Part shown: piece after piece, positions 1 through 10,768 of the stretch
Layout: each line of letters opens with the position of its first letter
Position numbering within the stretch: the stretch's first letter is position 1
Assembly (NCBI GenBank): GCA_001600355.1
Contig: BCJU01000004.1
Coordinates: 868,001-932,000, forward strand
Direction: 5' to 3'
DNA length: 64,000 nt
Origin: Meira nashicola
Taxonomy: Eukaryota > Basidiomycota > Exobasidiomycetes > Exobasidiales > Brachybasidiaceae
Position numbers and translations under genes: made by a program
The notes under the pieces: model-generated
The model's database searches: none
What the model was told of the DNA's origin: nothing
What the model saw: only the letters and a program-made list of their open reading frames with translations

Positions 1-1286
1 GCCTTGTCGAATTGCTTGTTTTGAATGTGCTCTGCTACTTGATGGGTTTGTTTGACAGCTTCGATCAATGGCAAACGCACAATCTTGTCATCGCGTATTC
101 CAATCACGTACGATGGTGTGTCTGGTGTAGCCTCCATTACTGCATTCACAGCTTCCACACCTTGAAGAGTAGCCAAAATACGATCTTCAGCAACAGGTTT
201 ACCTCCACGTTGAACGTGACCCAAAATGGTAGAGCGAGCATCAACCTGCAATTGTTTCTCCAAGCAAAGGCGGACGTCTTCTGCTTTGATCGGATTCAAA
301 TCGCTATCAATAGCACCTTCTGCAAGGATAACAATCGTACGACGTTTACCTACGATACGTTGATGACGCAAAACTTCGCACATTTCATCTCTCCAATTGA
401 CGGTAGGAGGACGTTCAGGCACAAAGACATAATCAGCTCCTACTGAGATAGCAGCAGAACTAGCAAGTGCACCTGAAGCACGTCCCATCACTTCAACAAC
501 GAAAGCACGTTGATGACTTGAAGCAGTAGAAGAGATTGAATCGATAGCTTCAACAATACGTGTCAGAGCAGTCGGGAAACCCAAAGACATGTCCGTACCG
601 CTGAAGTCACCATCGATACTTCCCACAATACCGGAAACACGTAGCGAACTATGTTTTTCTGCTTGCTTTGATGTGATTTTGCCTGAGTCATGTAGTTCCT
701 TGACCAGACTGCTCCATTCTTGACGTAATCTATCCAAACCTGATAAACTTCCATCACCGCCACAGCATACAAGAGCATTGATGCCGCACGAAATTAGATT
801 CTTTGCCGCTTTGAGACGACCTGAACGTTCTCTGAATTCAGCACAACGGGCAGTACCGATCAAAGTACCACCTTCTGACATCCAACCACGAACATCATCC
901 CAACCAACACGAACGATATAACGACCTTTAAGACCGATTTCATCTGCTTCTCCAACACCTTCACGTAATAAATCTCCTTCTCCATATGTAGGAACAAATA
1001 CATCATTTCCTTTAGCGTATCCGGTTGGTGTTCTTTGACCTTCTTCACTTCCTGCTTCATTGCCTCTCACTAAACCTTCCCATCCTTCTCGAATGACGTA
1101 TGCATGTGCTCCTTGATAAATTGCCATCTTTACTGCTGATCGAACGGCAGCATTCATTCCTGCACTATCACCGCCAGATGTCATAACTGCTACATTAACT
1201 GGCTCATCTTGAGTCGATTTTCCAGGATCTCCTTTAAAGGCTTTCAAGCCTGTTGCATGAACAGCAACTGTGCCTGAGTTAGACAT
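1..1286 (-). CDS. ATP-dependent 6-phosphofructokinase, N-terminal part (runs off the left edge)
   Basis: Phosphorylates fructose 6-phosphate to fructose 1,6-bisphosphate in cytosolic glycolysis. The frame is open from the ATG at 1286-1284 to the window edge: 428 codons, no intron, no stop. Visible landmarks are the nucleotide-binding TSGGDSAGMNAAVR segment near residue 35, CGGDGS, the catalytic-region GSIDGDFSGTD, the fructose-6-phosphate motif EVMGR, and LGHVQRGG near residue 375. This is the catalytic N-terminal half of the duplicated eukaryotic enzyme; the regulatory half would lie beyond position 1. Two details differ from the family as I know it: the usual IDND reads IDGD, and the usual GRHCGWL reads GRASGAL. 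Family identity is secure. Full activity is less certain because of these changes. Confidence 0.93.
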   Translation of the reverse strand, partial: MSNSGTVAVHATGLKAFKGDPGKSTQDEPVNVAVMTSGGDSAGMNAAVRSAVKMAIYQGAHAYVIREGWEGLVRGNEAGSEEGQRTPTGYAKGNDVFVPTYGEGDLLREGVGEADEIGLKGRYIVRVGWDDVRGWMSEGGTLIGTARCAEFRERSGRLKAAKNLISCGINALVCCGGDGSLSGLDRLRQEWSSLVKELHDSGKITSKQAEKHSSLRVSGIVGSIDGDFSGTDMSLGFPTALTRIVEAIDSISSTASSHQRAFVVEVMGRASGALASSAAISVGADYVFVPERPPTVNWRDEMCEVLRHQRIVGKRRTIVILAEGAIDSDLNPIKAEDVRLCLEKQLQVDARSTILGHVQRGGKPVAEDRILATLQGVEAVNAVMEATPDTPSYVIGIRDDKIVRLPLIEAVKQTHQVAEHIQNKQFDK

Positions 1287-1904
1287 GGCGAGCAAATGTA
1301 TGTGAGATGGTGTGACAATAGGAGAAACAGTTTTGTACAACAGAGTAATCTTTCTTAGAAAAAGCTCCACCATTCTCTCTGGGCGTTTAGGCCTGCAGCC
1401 CAACAGAAAAAATTCAATGCAAGTCAATATTCTGAAATTTCTTTTTTTTAACGAGGGAGACCGTGCGAGCAAACTTTATCTTTCCGATCTACGCATTGCA
1501 GGGCGAGTTGAGGCAGTAAAGCAGTTATTCAATTCTTACCTTTAAGCCACGGAGTTTTTTCGGTCGCGTCACGCAGAATATTAAACGAGACAGCTGTACC
1601 GCTGAGATATGTTGGGGCTGCGCAGCGATGTGTACGCTCTGCGGGCGCAAGCAGCAACAATCGGCTGGGCGTTATCGTCATTTCGTTATCTGTGAGCCCA
1701 GCACTCTAGTTTACTTGCCAACTCGATCGACGGTGCTTAAAAGAGGGCTAATTGTATCAATGACGTGGGATTGATTATACCAATTGCTAAGTGGGAAGAG
1801 TATATGAAAAATTACACAAGAATCCGTGATTCTTATTGTGAAAATGAATTATCTCATATATATTCTTTTGCATTCACTTTTCTTTTGTGTTAAGATGCAC
1901 ACCT
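1287..1904. other. Intergenic region between phosphofructokinase and a membrane-protein gene
   Basis: Upstream region of the phosphofructokinase gene and downstream region of the next gene, which is on the same strand. A GC-rich patch around 1615-1655 (CTGCGCAGCG followed by CTGCGGGCGC) stands out from the AT-rich surroundings. Short open frames here show no protein-like composition. No RNA gene was recognised. Confidence 0.5.
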
Positions 1905-3113
1905 CTACCATTTTTCGAATCTATTTGTAGCCTTGATTTCTTTTGGTCGTATTAACCAATCAAGTGCAGAATGTTCTGGTCCGATTGCTGGGCGTCCAAG
2001 CCAAAATCGTTTTCTTGAAGAAATTTGAGTAGCGAGGGCACCGGATATTGAGACTGACGGAATAGCGTTGGCTTCGATGATTTCATCAGTGACATCATTT
2101 TGATGTTCAACTGTTTTTGGCACAGGTTTATTGTGCGTATCAGTCTTTTGTCGGTGATTTTGATGATTTGATGATGAATTGCGGTGAGGTTGTTGTGTAA
2201 CGTAGATCGAGCGTATGTCACGAATTGTGCTCCATTGGGCAGCAAGCAGAGCTAAGAACACTAAAATATCACATAGGGGAAAGAAGAAACAGTTGAGTAG
2301 TCATCATGATGAATGCACTTCACCGCACTCACAGCCACCGTATGTGTTGATTAAGATGAGCCATTTCATTGAATTGTTGATCTTTTGGGTATTGTAACGA
2401 ATGTGTAGGCACCAAATTATCATCAATGCGAGATTTATGAGAACTCCGAGAGCATATGTCATGAAAACAGATTCAATCATTATGCGTAAATAAGCCATTC
2501 TTTGTTCCTTTGGCGTATCGTCTTTTCGTATTTGTGCTCGATACATTTGAAATGCTTTGAATACCAATAGTGAACTACAATATGCCGTCGTACAAAATTG
2601 CAAAGTGTATTCACAAAAATACAACCAATTCAGCACATTCATAGTTCCTTTTTGCGTAAAGATGATTATTGCGCAAAATAAAGACGCTCGTAATGCAAAG
2701 AAGCATATTGGAATGCAAACAATCACAAAAGAGTACAATTCAAAAGTTTTCCATGTTAAAGCAACTTCGAAACACCAAGGAACAAAGAGTTGCAAATAAT
2801 TAGCCAATCGTAAAGCGATACTACCGTCCTCTTGATGAAATGCTAAAACGGAAAAGCGAATGTATGCACCTGTTTGAACGACGTTAAGAAGGAAAGCAAA
2901 GATTAAACACCAATAAATAAACCTTTTACGTTGAGCAGGCGTGGAAAAGAGAATGAAAGTAAGGTAGAGTGTTGTCAAGGGCGCAAAAAGTGCAATTGGA
3001 ATGATTGCTTCGCGGAAATAGAAAATACTATATTGCAAAGCTTCTTCGTATCCTGCTCGAAGTTGCGTCTTTTCCGCAGGTGTAAGATCATTCAATCTCA
3101 GAGAAGTACTCAT
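1905..3113 (-). CDS. Polytopic membrane protein of unknown function, two exons
   Basis: I do not recognise this family. Exon 1 is 3113-2333 and exon 2 is 2260-1905. The 72-nt intron (2332-2261) has a GTGAGT donor and a TTTTAG acceptor, and joining them restores the frame as INTYGGLFLALL. The product is 378 aa. Roughly seven hydrophobic segments are visible between residues 35 and 270, the last one completed by the splice, followed by a hydrophilic tail rich in His, Asn and Gln. The layout resembles a fungal seven-helix membrane protein. No signature motif (rhodopsin lysine, Pth11 CFEM domain) was seen, so receptor status is only a guess. An upstream open frame of 69 codons ends two bases before this ATG. 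Confidence 0.7.
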
Positions 3114-3421
3114 CTCTATCTTGATTCAACTTGAAGATAGGTGTGGTAAAATGGTGGATTCAATGATCGTATCTTAGAGAGAGGGTTGTCATTCAATAGC
3201 ATCAACGCGGCTTCCTGTTCATGCAGCGCGTCCTTTATGCGCTTCAAGACATAATTTTCATGCAACGAATCAGGTACTATGCTTAGGACATGCACAACAA
3301 AATGAGTTTCTAACATCCACGACATTGTTAGAGTGGATGTGACAACAAATCTTCTTCGAGATCAGTCAATGATCATTGGGATAAAGTTGAGGGAAAGCTA
3401 GAGTTTACATGTACCTATGGA

Positions 3422-3673
3422 TCAATACATTAAATCGATTGTGTATGCACTATCTTCGGTCATGTTGAGTTTGACGGTGACTGATCCATTCCAATCAACT
3501 TGAACTTGATTATGGCTGACTTCATTAGGTGAAATGACTGTACTTGCGTTGTTGAATGGAATCTCTTTTACGATTGCATCAACCCATGAAACATTCAAAG
3601 AACGCCGTAAGCTCTGTAATTTGAAATGAATGTCGGTGCCGGTGTAGGTGATTGGTGTCGTGCGATTGATAAT
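3422..3673 (-). pseudogene. Possible C-terminal remnant of a lost protein gene
   Basis: An 84-codon open frame ends in TGA at 3424-3422. It reads like the end of an extracellular enzyme (ITYTGTDIHFKLQ, SWVDAIVKEI, VDWNGSVTVKL, ending AYTIDLMY), with beta-strand-like alternation and Asn-x-Ser/Thr sites. It has no usable ATG. An in-frame TAA at 3676-3674 sits immediately upstream, and no splice acceptor lies close by. A decayed gene whose 5' part is gone or scrambled is the simplest reading. A missed terminal exon or chance are alternatives. I cannot name the family. Confidence 0.35.
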
Positions 3674-3957
3674 TTAGCATTGTTGCAGGTAACTGTGTTA
3701 CATCATCTTAACTTCAACTTGACTTGAAACAATATTGTGATAGCAAGGAGTGAACAGTCATCCACTCTAAAATGCATAAATGCACCAGCGCACTCCTCTT
3801 CAAGCCGGGCCGCGCGTCTTCTCACAACTCTCATGCAAACCGAAACACAAATATATTCTTCTTAAACAAATGGTATTAGATGATTATGTTATACAGTATT
3901 ATAAAGGATCAGAAGAGATTAACGGAAAAATCTAGAAAAAAACAAGCCCATTTCAAT

Positions 3958-5794
3958 TTAGGATAAGTCCAAAAGACGTTCAACATCCTCAAATGCACAA
4001 CCACCTTTGGACATGCTAGCGTGCATTGCCCTACGAATTCTTCTCAAATTAGACATCTTTCGTTGGTAGATGGGATTTTGAGAATGTGACTCCAGCAAAA
4101 CTCGTCTTGCTTCTTCACGTACAGCATCTAAAGTACCAAGGATTTGTTGACCTTGTAATTCTAATGCTCGACATTTTTGACCTTGCTTTGCTGCATCTGG
4201 ACCACGAACTTGGTATAATTGCCAGCCTGAATCATTGTCTACATTAATTTGTGCAATGATACTTTGATCAAAGAAACTTGGCCAGCCAATGATTGGGACA
4301 GTAGATTCAGAAGCAGAAGCATATCCACAATGAGATACGAAAACACCTAAAGCTGGATGCCTACAAACGGTCCTTTGAGCGATCCAATTGGTTTGAAAAC
4401 CAATGTCTGCCTCTGTGGCCACTTTGAGCTTTTCTTCGATCCATGGAGACAATCGCGAGAACAATTCTGCTGATCGATTAAGGATGAACGGTCTTCCACT
4501 TTCCAAAACCTCATCGATCCAAGCTTCAAGGATGTCTGGATAACGGAATGGTGCCCAAATTGTACCCCAGCTCAAAAGCACGACGCTGTTCTTTCCATGT
4601 CTTTCTTGACATCGGTCCATAAAGGAGATCAAAGCAGAATCTTTTTCATGAACGACAATATTTTCAGGGTTTTCACTGAGTAGGTTATCTTCGATCGAAG
4701 GTCCGATAGCATATAGGCGAACATTATGCTCTTCCCAAAGCCAATCTTCGATTATTTGTTTTGCTAGTGGCTGATAATCATCACAACTTGCAATCACGAT
4801 TCCGTCTGATTCAGTTATTGCAGCTTTCATCTTATTTAAAGCTGGAATATACGTCCTTAGCCAACCAACTTGACCAGGATTAATTTCGAAGTCGTACATG
4901 CCATCTTTCAATCCAGGATAACAAAGAAGTTGATTAACGTTTCGATTATAACGTTCAAAACATTGCTCTACAAAGTTGGCCGAATTTGCTGGTAATTTTG
5001 CGCTTTCTTCCGGATCAGCTAATAGTGAAATCACATCATCTTCAATTCCGCCTTGGCTTATTTCATCTTTTTTGAACATGCGCCAAAAGCTAACGAATTC
5101 GGTTGACCAATGGTAGATCTGGCGAGAACAGTAAGGTTTTATCAGTATCGCAGTACAAATCTATGATTTCAATCTTTTCTACTCACCTTGTGTGTTCGCT
5201 GTCTTCTTTGTTCATCTTGTTCACGAACAAATTTAAGCATTGGAGCACCGTACTGGGGAAAAGGGACAAAGAAAATGTATTAGCTCAAATGCCGTCAGGA
5301 AAAATACCAAAAGATTTACTTACGATATCGGTGTGAAGGATTGTCGGTCTTGGCCATTCATCGTATGAGAAATCTTGTCCTGAAGCTGCACAACGAATGA
5401 TTCTATCGCGATCTGGAGAAGTCAAGATATCAACCCAAATATGACCAAATGCAGATTGCAATTCCATTCCAAATCTGATCGAAGTTGTTGAACCTAATAA
5501 CAATTTTTGATATTCAGGTGATTCAAGTAAAGCTTTAGTTGGTGCTAAACCAATAAAACGAATCTTACTTAATAACCTTTCACTTTCTTCTAATGATTCG
5601 CCTTCTTCTATCATCAATTGACTAACTTCTGCTCTTGCTTTGCGAGAGTGAGTTTGATGTAATAAATACGTAATTCGAACATCTCTTTCACGATGACGAC
5701 GTAAGATTCGGGTCAAAAATCCGTTGAAATGACGAACGTGACCCCAAGCAGGATGGCATAAGATAGCCCAATGCTCAAATGATTTAGTGGGCAT
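3958..5794 (-). CDS. GT1-family (UDP-)glycosyltransferase, three exons
   Basis: Predicted to transfer a sugar from a UDP-sugar to a lipid or other small acceptor. Exons are 5794-5324, 5252-5187 and 5118-3958. Both introns start GTAAGT or GTGAGT, end in CAG and are phase 0, giving 565 aa. The N-terminus has the family's HPAWGHVRHF pattern near residue 11. The C-terminal nucleotide-sugar region HPALGVFVSHCGYASASES...P..GWPSFFDQ spans about residues 433-465 and matches the HPxxxxFxxHCGxxSxxE...P...P.F.DQ signature of this family. An in-frame ATG 21 codons upstream exists; I chose the later one because homology-like sequence begins right there. It lies beside thioesterase, acyltransferase and lipase genes, which fits a glycolipid role, but the acceptor is unknown. 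Confidence 0.87.
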
Positions 5795-8355
5795 TTTTGG
5801 AGAAATATTGATGGATGAGGAATGAGTGATGATGGTAAAAATGTGATAAACGTTCAACTTCTTCTTTTAGGAAATCGATTTGAAATTCGTTTTCATCCTT
5901 TCAATTCTTGTAAAATTATTGAAAGCTGTAAAAAATATCGCCGTTCATTCTTTAGATTCTCACCGGATATGCTTTGACCATGTGGAATTAGCGTTAAAGC
6001 CCCACAGATTAGTGGCACGTACTAGGAAAAGTTCACACAAAATAGCCTGATAGAAAGAAATGATATGTATGTTCGAAGTTTGAAAAATCAAGCAACAGTC
6101 CCTACTTTTCTTCTGATTTTTTAAAAATCTGGGTTTTGAAAGAGAAACTATCAGCTATAAATCTGATAGTGTGCTGATATGGGATCTTTTGGGAGAAATT
6201 CTTCCGAAACTTTTATTGTTTGTTTAGTGACAAGTTTTAGCTTCTTCTTGTACATATATCCGTCGTGCATACATATTTACGCTTTTTTATATTCTATACA
6301 GTTTGTCATTTTGCAGCCACTACGCAGAATCGTTAAGAAGATTTGATCTGTCGCTAAAGGCTACTACTGATTATGATCCCGTGTCAGAACTGCAACTGGA
6401 CAATTGAACTAAAATTAAATTGCAGATTGAAACCAATCACTCTCTTGAAACAGAATCGTTATTGTTATCAAGATTACCGTCTCAGTTAAAGTGGCTTCAG
6501 AATTTCTTTTATTTTATCGTACGAAATACAATAATGTATGTAGTAAAAGAAGACAATAATTGTCTCTGATTGTTTTTCTTAGCGTGCTTTTCTTTTTCAA
6601 TTAAAATAAACAATCACAGTCAGAGTTTCATGCACAAAAGGAGAATTTTAGTTGGTTTTCTTTTTCTTTTTTATTGGCCGCGTTTGCCCCGCATCGGAAA
6701 TTATATGCAGCATAGAAGCAGTAAAAGATGCATGAAAAGGATAAACTAAAATCTTCTCTGTACGGGAAATACATAGAAAAAAGAATCAATTAATCGATCT
6801 TATTGTTAAAGTGACAAGCAAGAACGCACTAAAATATTTCAAGTAGAAAACCTGTGTGTATGTGTATTTAAAAATCGGCTGCAGTTCAGCCAGACGGGAT
6901 ACGCAGCGCCACACTTTCTGGTATAGAGTAACTACGGCCTCTTTAGACAAGAAAATATTCAACCTCTCTTCCGTGTTTTACATGCACACTCGTTTCGCTT
7001 CAAAAGTTTTGATCAGATGCATGTTTTCTATCAAATCTGATTCTTTGGTTTCTCTCGGCAAAACTTTTGCATATGCCACACACAAGGGTGGGGTTTCCAA
7101 TCAATATCAACTGTTCTGGAAACGGAACCGATCACGAGGTCTGAGGTTCTTATGTGAGCTTACGTAGAAACGGGATTTATGATCATAGATAAGAGATTCA
7201 ATGTTCTTACAAAAGTTTAAAGTTCTTATAAGATAGTTAACTTTTATTTCCTTGCTCTTTGTTCACCTAATTGCATTACAAGAATGATCGAAAGAAAAAG
7301 CACTAAAAATATAATAGTAAGAAACCCTTTCACAATAGCAGGGTTGTGAATTTGTATGACAGCTGCTTCTCGACGCGTACCACAAAAAATTCACCTTGAT
7401 TGTAGTATTTGACGTGCAGATAGACTATCAAAGTGCTTTACTCAGATCTGAACCCCGCTCTTGAAACAAAAAAATTCCCGGCAGTAGAAGCATTTTTAGC
7501 GTATTTTATATTGTCTTTTAATTTTCCTAGCGTAAAAATCTTTCTGTTTTCCATTACAGTACTCTCCCACCCACCCGCTTTGGCTAAGGATGCAGCTCTA
7601 TGATTGTTAAACAGAATAATCAATGCAAAAGAAGCACCCTGGCACTTATCGATTCTTTCAGCATTTTCATTTCAAATATAACCACCATTTACGTTAAGTG
7701 CCGTTTGTTTGTTAATGCATATTATTGCATGGACACCTTGGCAAGAACCATAAAAAGGCAGTACAGGAAACCTCCTCATTGTCACCATTGAGAGTATGCA
7801 TGCATATCGGAAAAATATAAATAATAAAAAACTGGATGATGATTCATCTAGAATGCAAACTTTCGACATTTTGCATGATACATTAGAAATTTCCGTACTT
7901 ATGCAATCAGAAAGGATTTCTTTTCGTGGGACGAATTTTAATGCCGTAAAGATTCGCCGCTGTTGTTTTTTTTTTCGACTAAAATAGTCTTCCTCGAGGT
8001 GGGGTTAGCTAAATTAGAATGATATCGGCAAAAAGAAAGAGAGAGAGAGGTAGACTGCATATATTTATCTTTCTCATATTTCATCTTGTCGATGCATCAA
8101 TCAGGTTCAAATGAAGATTGTTTAGCTTACATTTGTATCAGGTCATTCATTCATGAGAATTCTGTACCTACACTACTGTTTAGCGTTGACTTTAATTGAA
8201 TTTTATATGAATGAAAATGTGGGAAGATTTGATTTTGTAATATATTTTGAATAAAGAAGAACGTATATAAACACCTTCACCTTATCATCATTAACTTTTC
8301 TTCCTAAATCATCTTCCTAAAAAAATCCAAACACACTCTTCCCAAACAAACAAAA
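5795..8355. other. Gene-free AT-rich stretch, about 2.5 kb
   Basis: Lies between two divergent genes (glycosyltransferase and thioesterase) and must hold both promoters. All open frames are short and lack protein-like composition. It contains one copy of the recurring 8-mer CGCAGCGC (6902-6909), a GA repeat near 8035-8050, and a TATA box at 8264-8270. No RNA gene or mobile element was recognised. Its length is unusual for this otherwise compact window. Confidence 0.55.
8264..8270 (+). promoter_or_regulatory. TATA box of the thioesterase gene
   Basis: TATATAA, 86 bases before the ATG at 8356, followed by a CT/CA-rich leader. Position and sequence match a fungal core promoter. The next two plus-strand genes have equivalents at similar distance. 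Confidence 0.6.
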
Positions 8356-9066
8356 ATGAGCTCTCTATTAAAACGTGCTTTGCCAGCTTTACCTCGTAGT
8401 CCTTCTGCCGCTGCTGCTGCTCGTTGTTTAGCTTCAGTCACTACGATTGAAGAATCAGGAGCGGCAGTAGCTGCAAGAGCGGCAATTTTAGCCACTCCAA
8501 CTCCAACAACTTCTTCTCAAATCATTCCACCTCAAATTCAAATGCCAACTCAAAGTTTACAACAACTTTTACCTGGCTTACAATTTAGTAATGCTGAATT
8601 TCAAAATGCAATTGAACATTTAGAATCGAAAGGATTAGGTCATCGTAGTATGACTTGGGATCAACGTGTAGTTTGGGGTGATCATGATCAATTCGGTCAT
8701 GTTAATCACGTTCGTTACGTTCAATGGTTCGAATCTGCAAGAGCAATGTATATGAGCAAAATATTTGGACCTGATTCTATTAGACCAGGAGGCAGTAATC
8801 TTTCAATGATTTTGAGCAATTTAAGCATTCGTTATAGAAGACCAATTCAAGGTAATGATACGGTAATCATTTCACAAGGAGCAGTATTTCCACTCGAACG
8901 TCCAGATAGATTCACTCTACGCATGACTGCTTATTCTCTCAAACAAAAAGATATCGTTTCAACTTCTGATCAATTATGCGTAGTATTTGATTATGAAAAA
9001 GGTAAATCAACTCCCGTTCCACAGTCACATCTTTCTTTAATGCAAGAATATGCCGTTCGCTCTTAA
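8356..9066 (+). CDS. Hotdog-fold (4HBT-type) acyl-CoA thioesterase, probably mitochondrial
   Basis: Predicted to hydrolyse an acyl-CoA or related thioester. The 236-aa product starts with a basic, Ala-rich segment (residues 1-28, SSLLKRALPALPRSPSAAAAAR) typical of a mitochondrial import signal. The hotdog domain follows from about residue 95. It carries the 4HBT hallmark WGDHDQFGHVNHVRYVQWFESAR; the second Asp (about residue 111) matches the usual catalytic Asp. The end of the domain has the expected strand pattern. The gene is intronless, with a TATA box and a CA-rich leader just upstream. Its neighbours are a glycosyltransferase, an acyltransferase and a lipase, so a role in releasing or recycling acyl chains is plausible. 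The substrate cannot be read from the sequence. Confidence 0.85.
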   Translation: MSSLLKRALPALPRSPSAAAAARCLASVTTIEESGAAVAARAAILATPTPTTSSQIIPPQIQMPTQSLQQLLPGLQFSNAEFQNAIEHLESKGLGHRSMTWDQRVVWGDHDQFGHVNHVRYVQWFESARAMYMSKIFGPDSIRPGGSNLSMILSNLSIRYRRPIQGNDTVIISQGAVFPLERPDRFTLRMTAYSLKQKDIVSTSDQLCVVFDYEKGKSTPVPQSHLSLMQEYAVRS

Positions 9067-10768
9067 TTTTCTTTATACCTTTTTTCCTTGGCTTGTATTC
9101 TATAATTATTCCCTTTGGCGATACCTCCCTATCCTATATTTTTATTACACATGTCATCACTATTTCTTTGTTGATTTAAAATGAAAAGATTAAGAATCTT
9201 TTTACAGATAGAGATATGAACTATATGCATTAGCTTAGAAAGTGAATTACACAATGTTCCCTTTGTCTTATTGTTATCTTCTTTTAGAATCCTGTGCGAA
9301 ATTTGCAATCTTTGAATCACATTCAAATCCACGTGGTAACCGGATAAACTCGTACTTTTAAGACACCGATTTAATTAATATATGTATCAATATATGAATA
9401 TGAGAACTTTGTATGCAGTAACAATATTACAGTTGCATAAGTAAGAAGTTTGAAAGTCAAACAAATGATTGTTTCGATCAAAACAGAATTATCGATAACA
9501 ATCAAATTTCAATAAAATGGGTTGGTGGTAAAATAGAAAAGGTATTATATCCGGATCCGAATAGATATTGCAATGAACGTGTCGGTATAAGCGAACGTTT
9601 AAAAGTTTTCTTATCAGAAAATGATTGTTTTATGATAAAGATATTCAATTATTCACGCTTTTATATATTTCATTGTACTTATTCCACGGCACGCATCGGT
9701 GAATTTTTTCATTGTGTGAACGTGACCGAAAAGTACTTTTTGTCTCGAAATCTCAATTTATGCAAGCCTTTTGAAGTTCGAAACAGATCGGAAGCCAAAC
9801 GGGTGGGAAACCTCAAGGGACCCGGCGGATATTTTTTGATTGCTATTGTTCTTTTGCTACTGATAAAACGTGCAAGATAAATACAACATGCGCAGAGCAA
9901 AGCAACGCTTGATCAGATAGAAATGAAGATCTCAAGAAGAATAAAAATTTCTTTGACCGATATTTTTCCGACGCTGCTTATCTTTGCATCTTCAGGTAGA
10001 TCGGTGAATAACAAAGAGTGATATCGTGCCCCTTTTGAATCATATAAGATCTAGCTTCGATCTATATTTTCGAACTTTGAAATTTTATCATAATGCATCA
10101 CATTTTTTAACCAAAAGAAGGTTAGAATGAATAACACCCAGATTTATTCTAATCACAAAAATAATTCGCCTAAACATTTCTCTTCTGTACTCACGAGTCT
10201 AGCGTAAAGGCTAAAATAAATTTATACTCCGACGCGCAGCGCCTATAAAAGTACAGGAACTGTGGGGCCGCTCGATAAAGCATTACGCTAAACGTATAGA
10301 AGAATCGAAGAAAAACAGTATTCTTTTTAATCAATAAGCAAAAGATCAGTGCGGGAAATTTTTACCAGATTAAAAGAACACGATTGAGAATATAGAATAT
10401 AAACTTCTTATAAACAAGTTTGAAACCAGTATATTATAAGTATGCATGCAAGTGCACTGCAAACGGCTTGTTTATAATGTATGCTAAACAAACAATGGAC
10501 GTCATGAAACCTTGCTAAAAGAGTAATGTAGATCTGCTCCCTTTTAGACTAATACACAGCACCCCATTTTAGTTTACTGCATGTTAAATGAATTATTTGC
10601 TTTAATGAAAGACGGGAATCTGTAATTAAATTATAATATGTTTAGACGGTGGGAAAAATTGAACTTGATCGGATATATACATTATGAACTTTTTATAAGA
10701 AAGATTTTGTTTCTTATCCAACACCCTTGCCATCATCCCTTCCTCATAATTCCTTATCACTCTACAAC
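9067..10768. other. Gene-free AT-rich stretch, about 1.7 kb
   Basis: Separates the thioesterase and acyltransferase genes, both on the plus strand. No credible open frame was found. It contains a GC-rich island with CGCAGCGC (10235-10242) directly next to CCTATAAAAG, an apparent TATA box that has no open reading frame until the acyltransferase about 500 bases further on. A second TATA box lies at 10673-10680. A non-coding transcript starting near 10270 is possible but unsupported. Confidence 0.5.
10673..10680 (+). promoter_or_regulatory. TATA box of the acyltransferase gene
   Basis: ATATATAC, 89-96 bases before the preferred ATG at 10769. The spacing matches the TATA boxes of the neighbouring thioesterase and lipase genes. 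Confidence 0.5.

Noticed and set aside
6856..7167. 103-codon open frame in the long gene-free region
   Set aside because: Random-looking composition, no homology-like motif, and no promoter or splice context.
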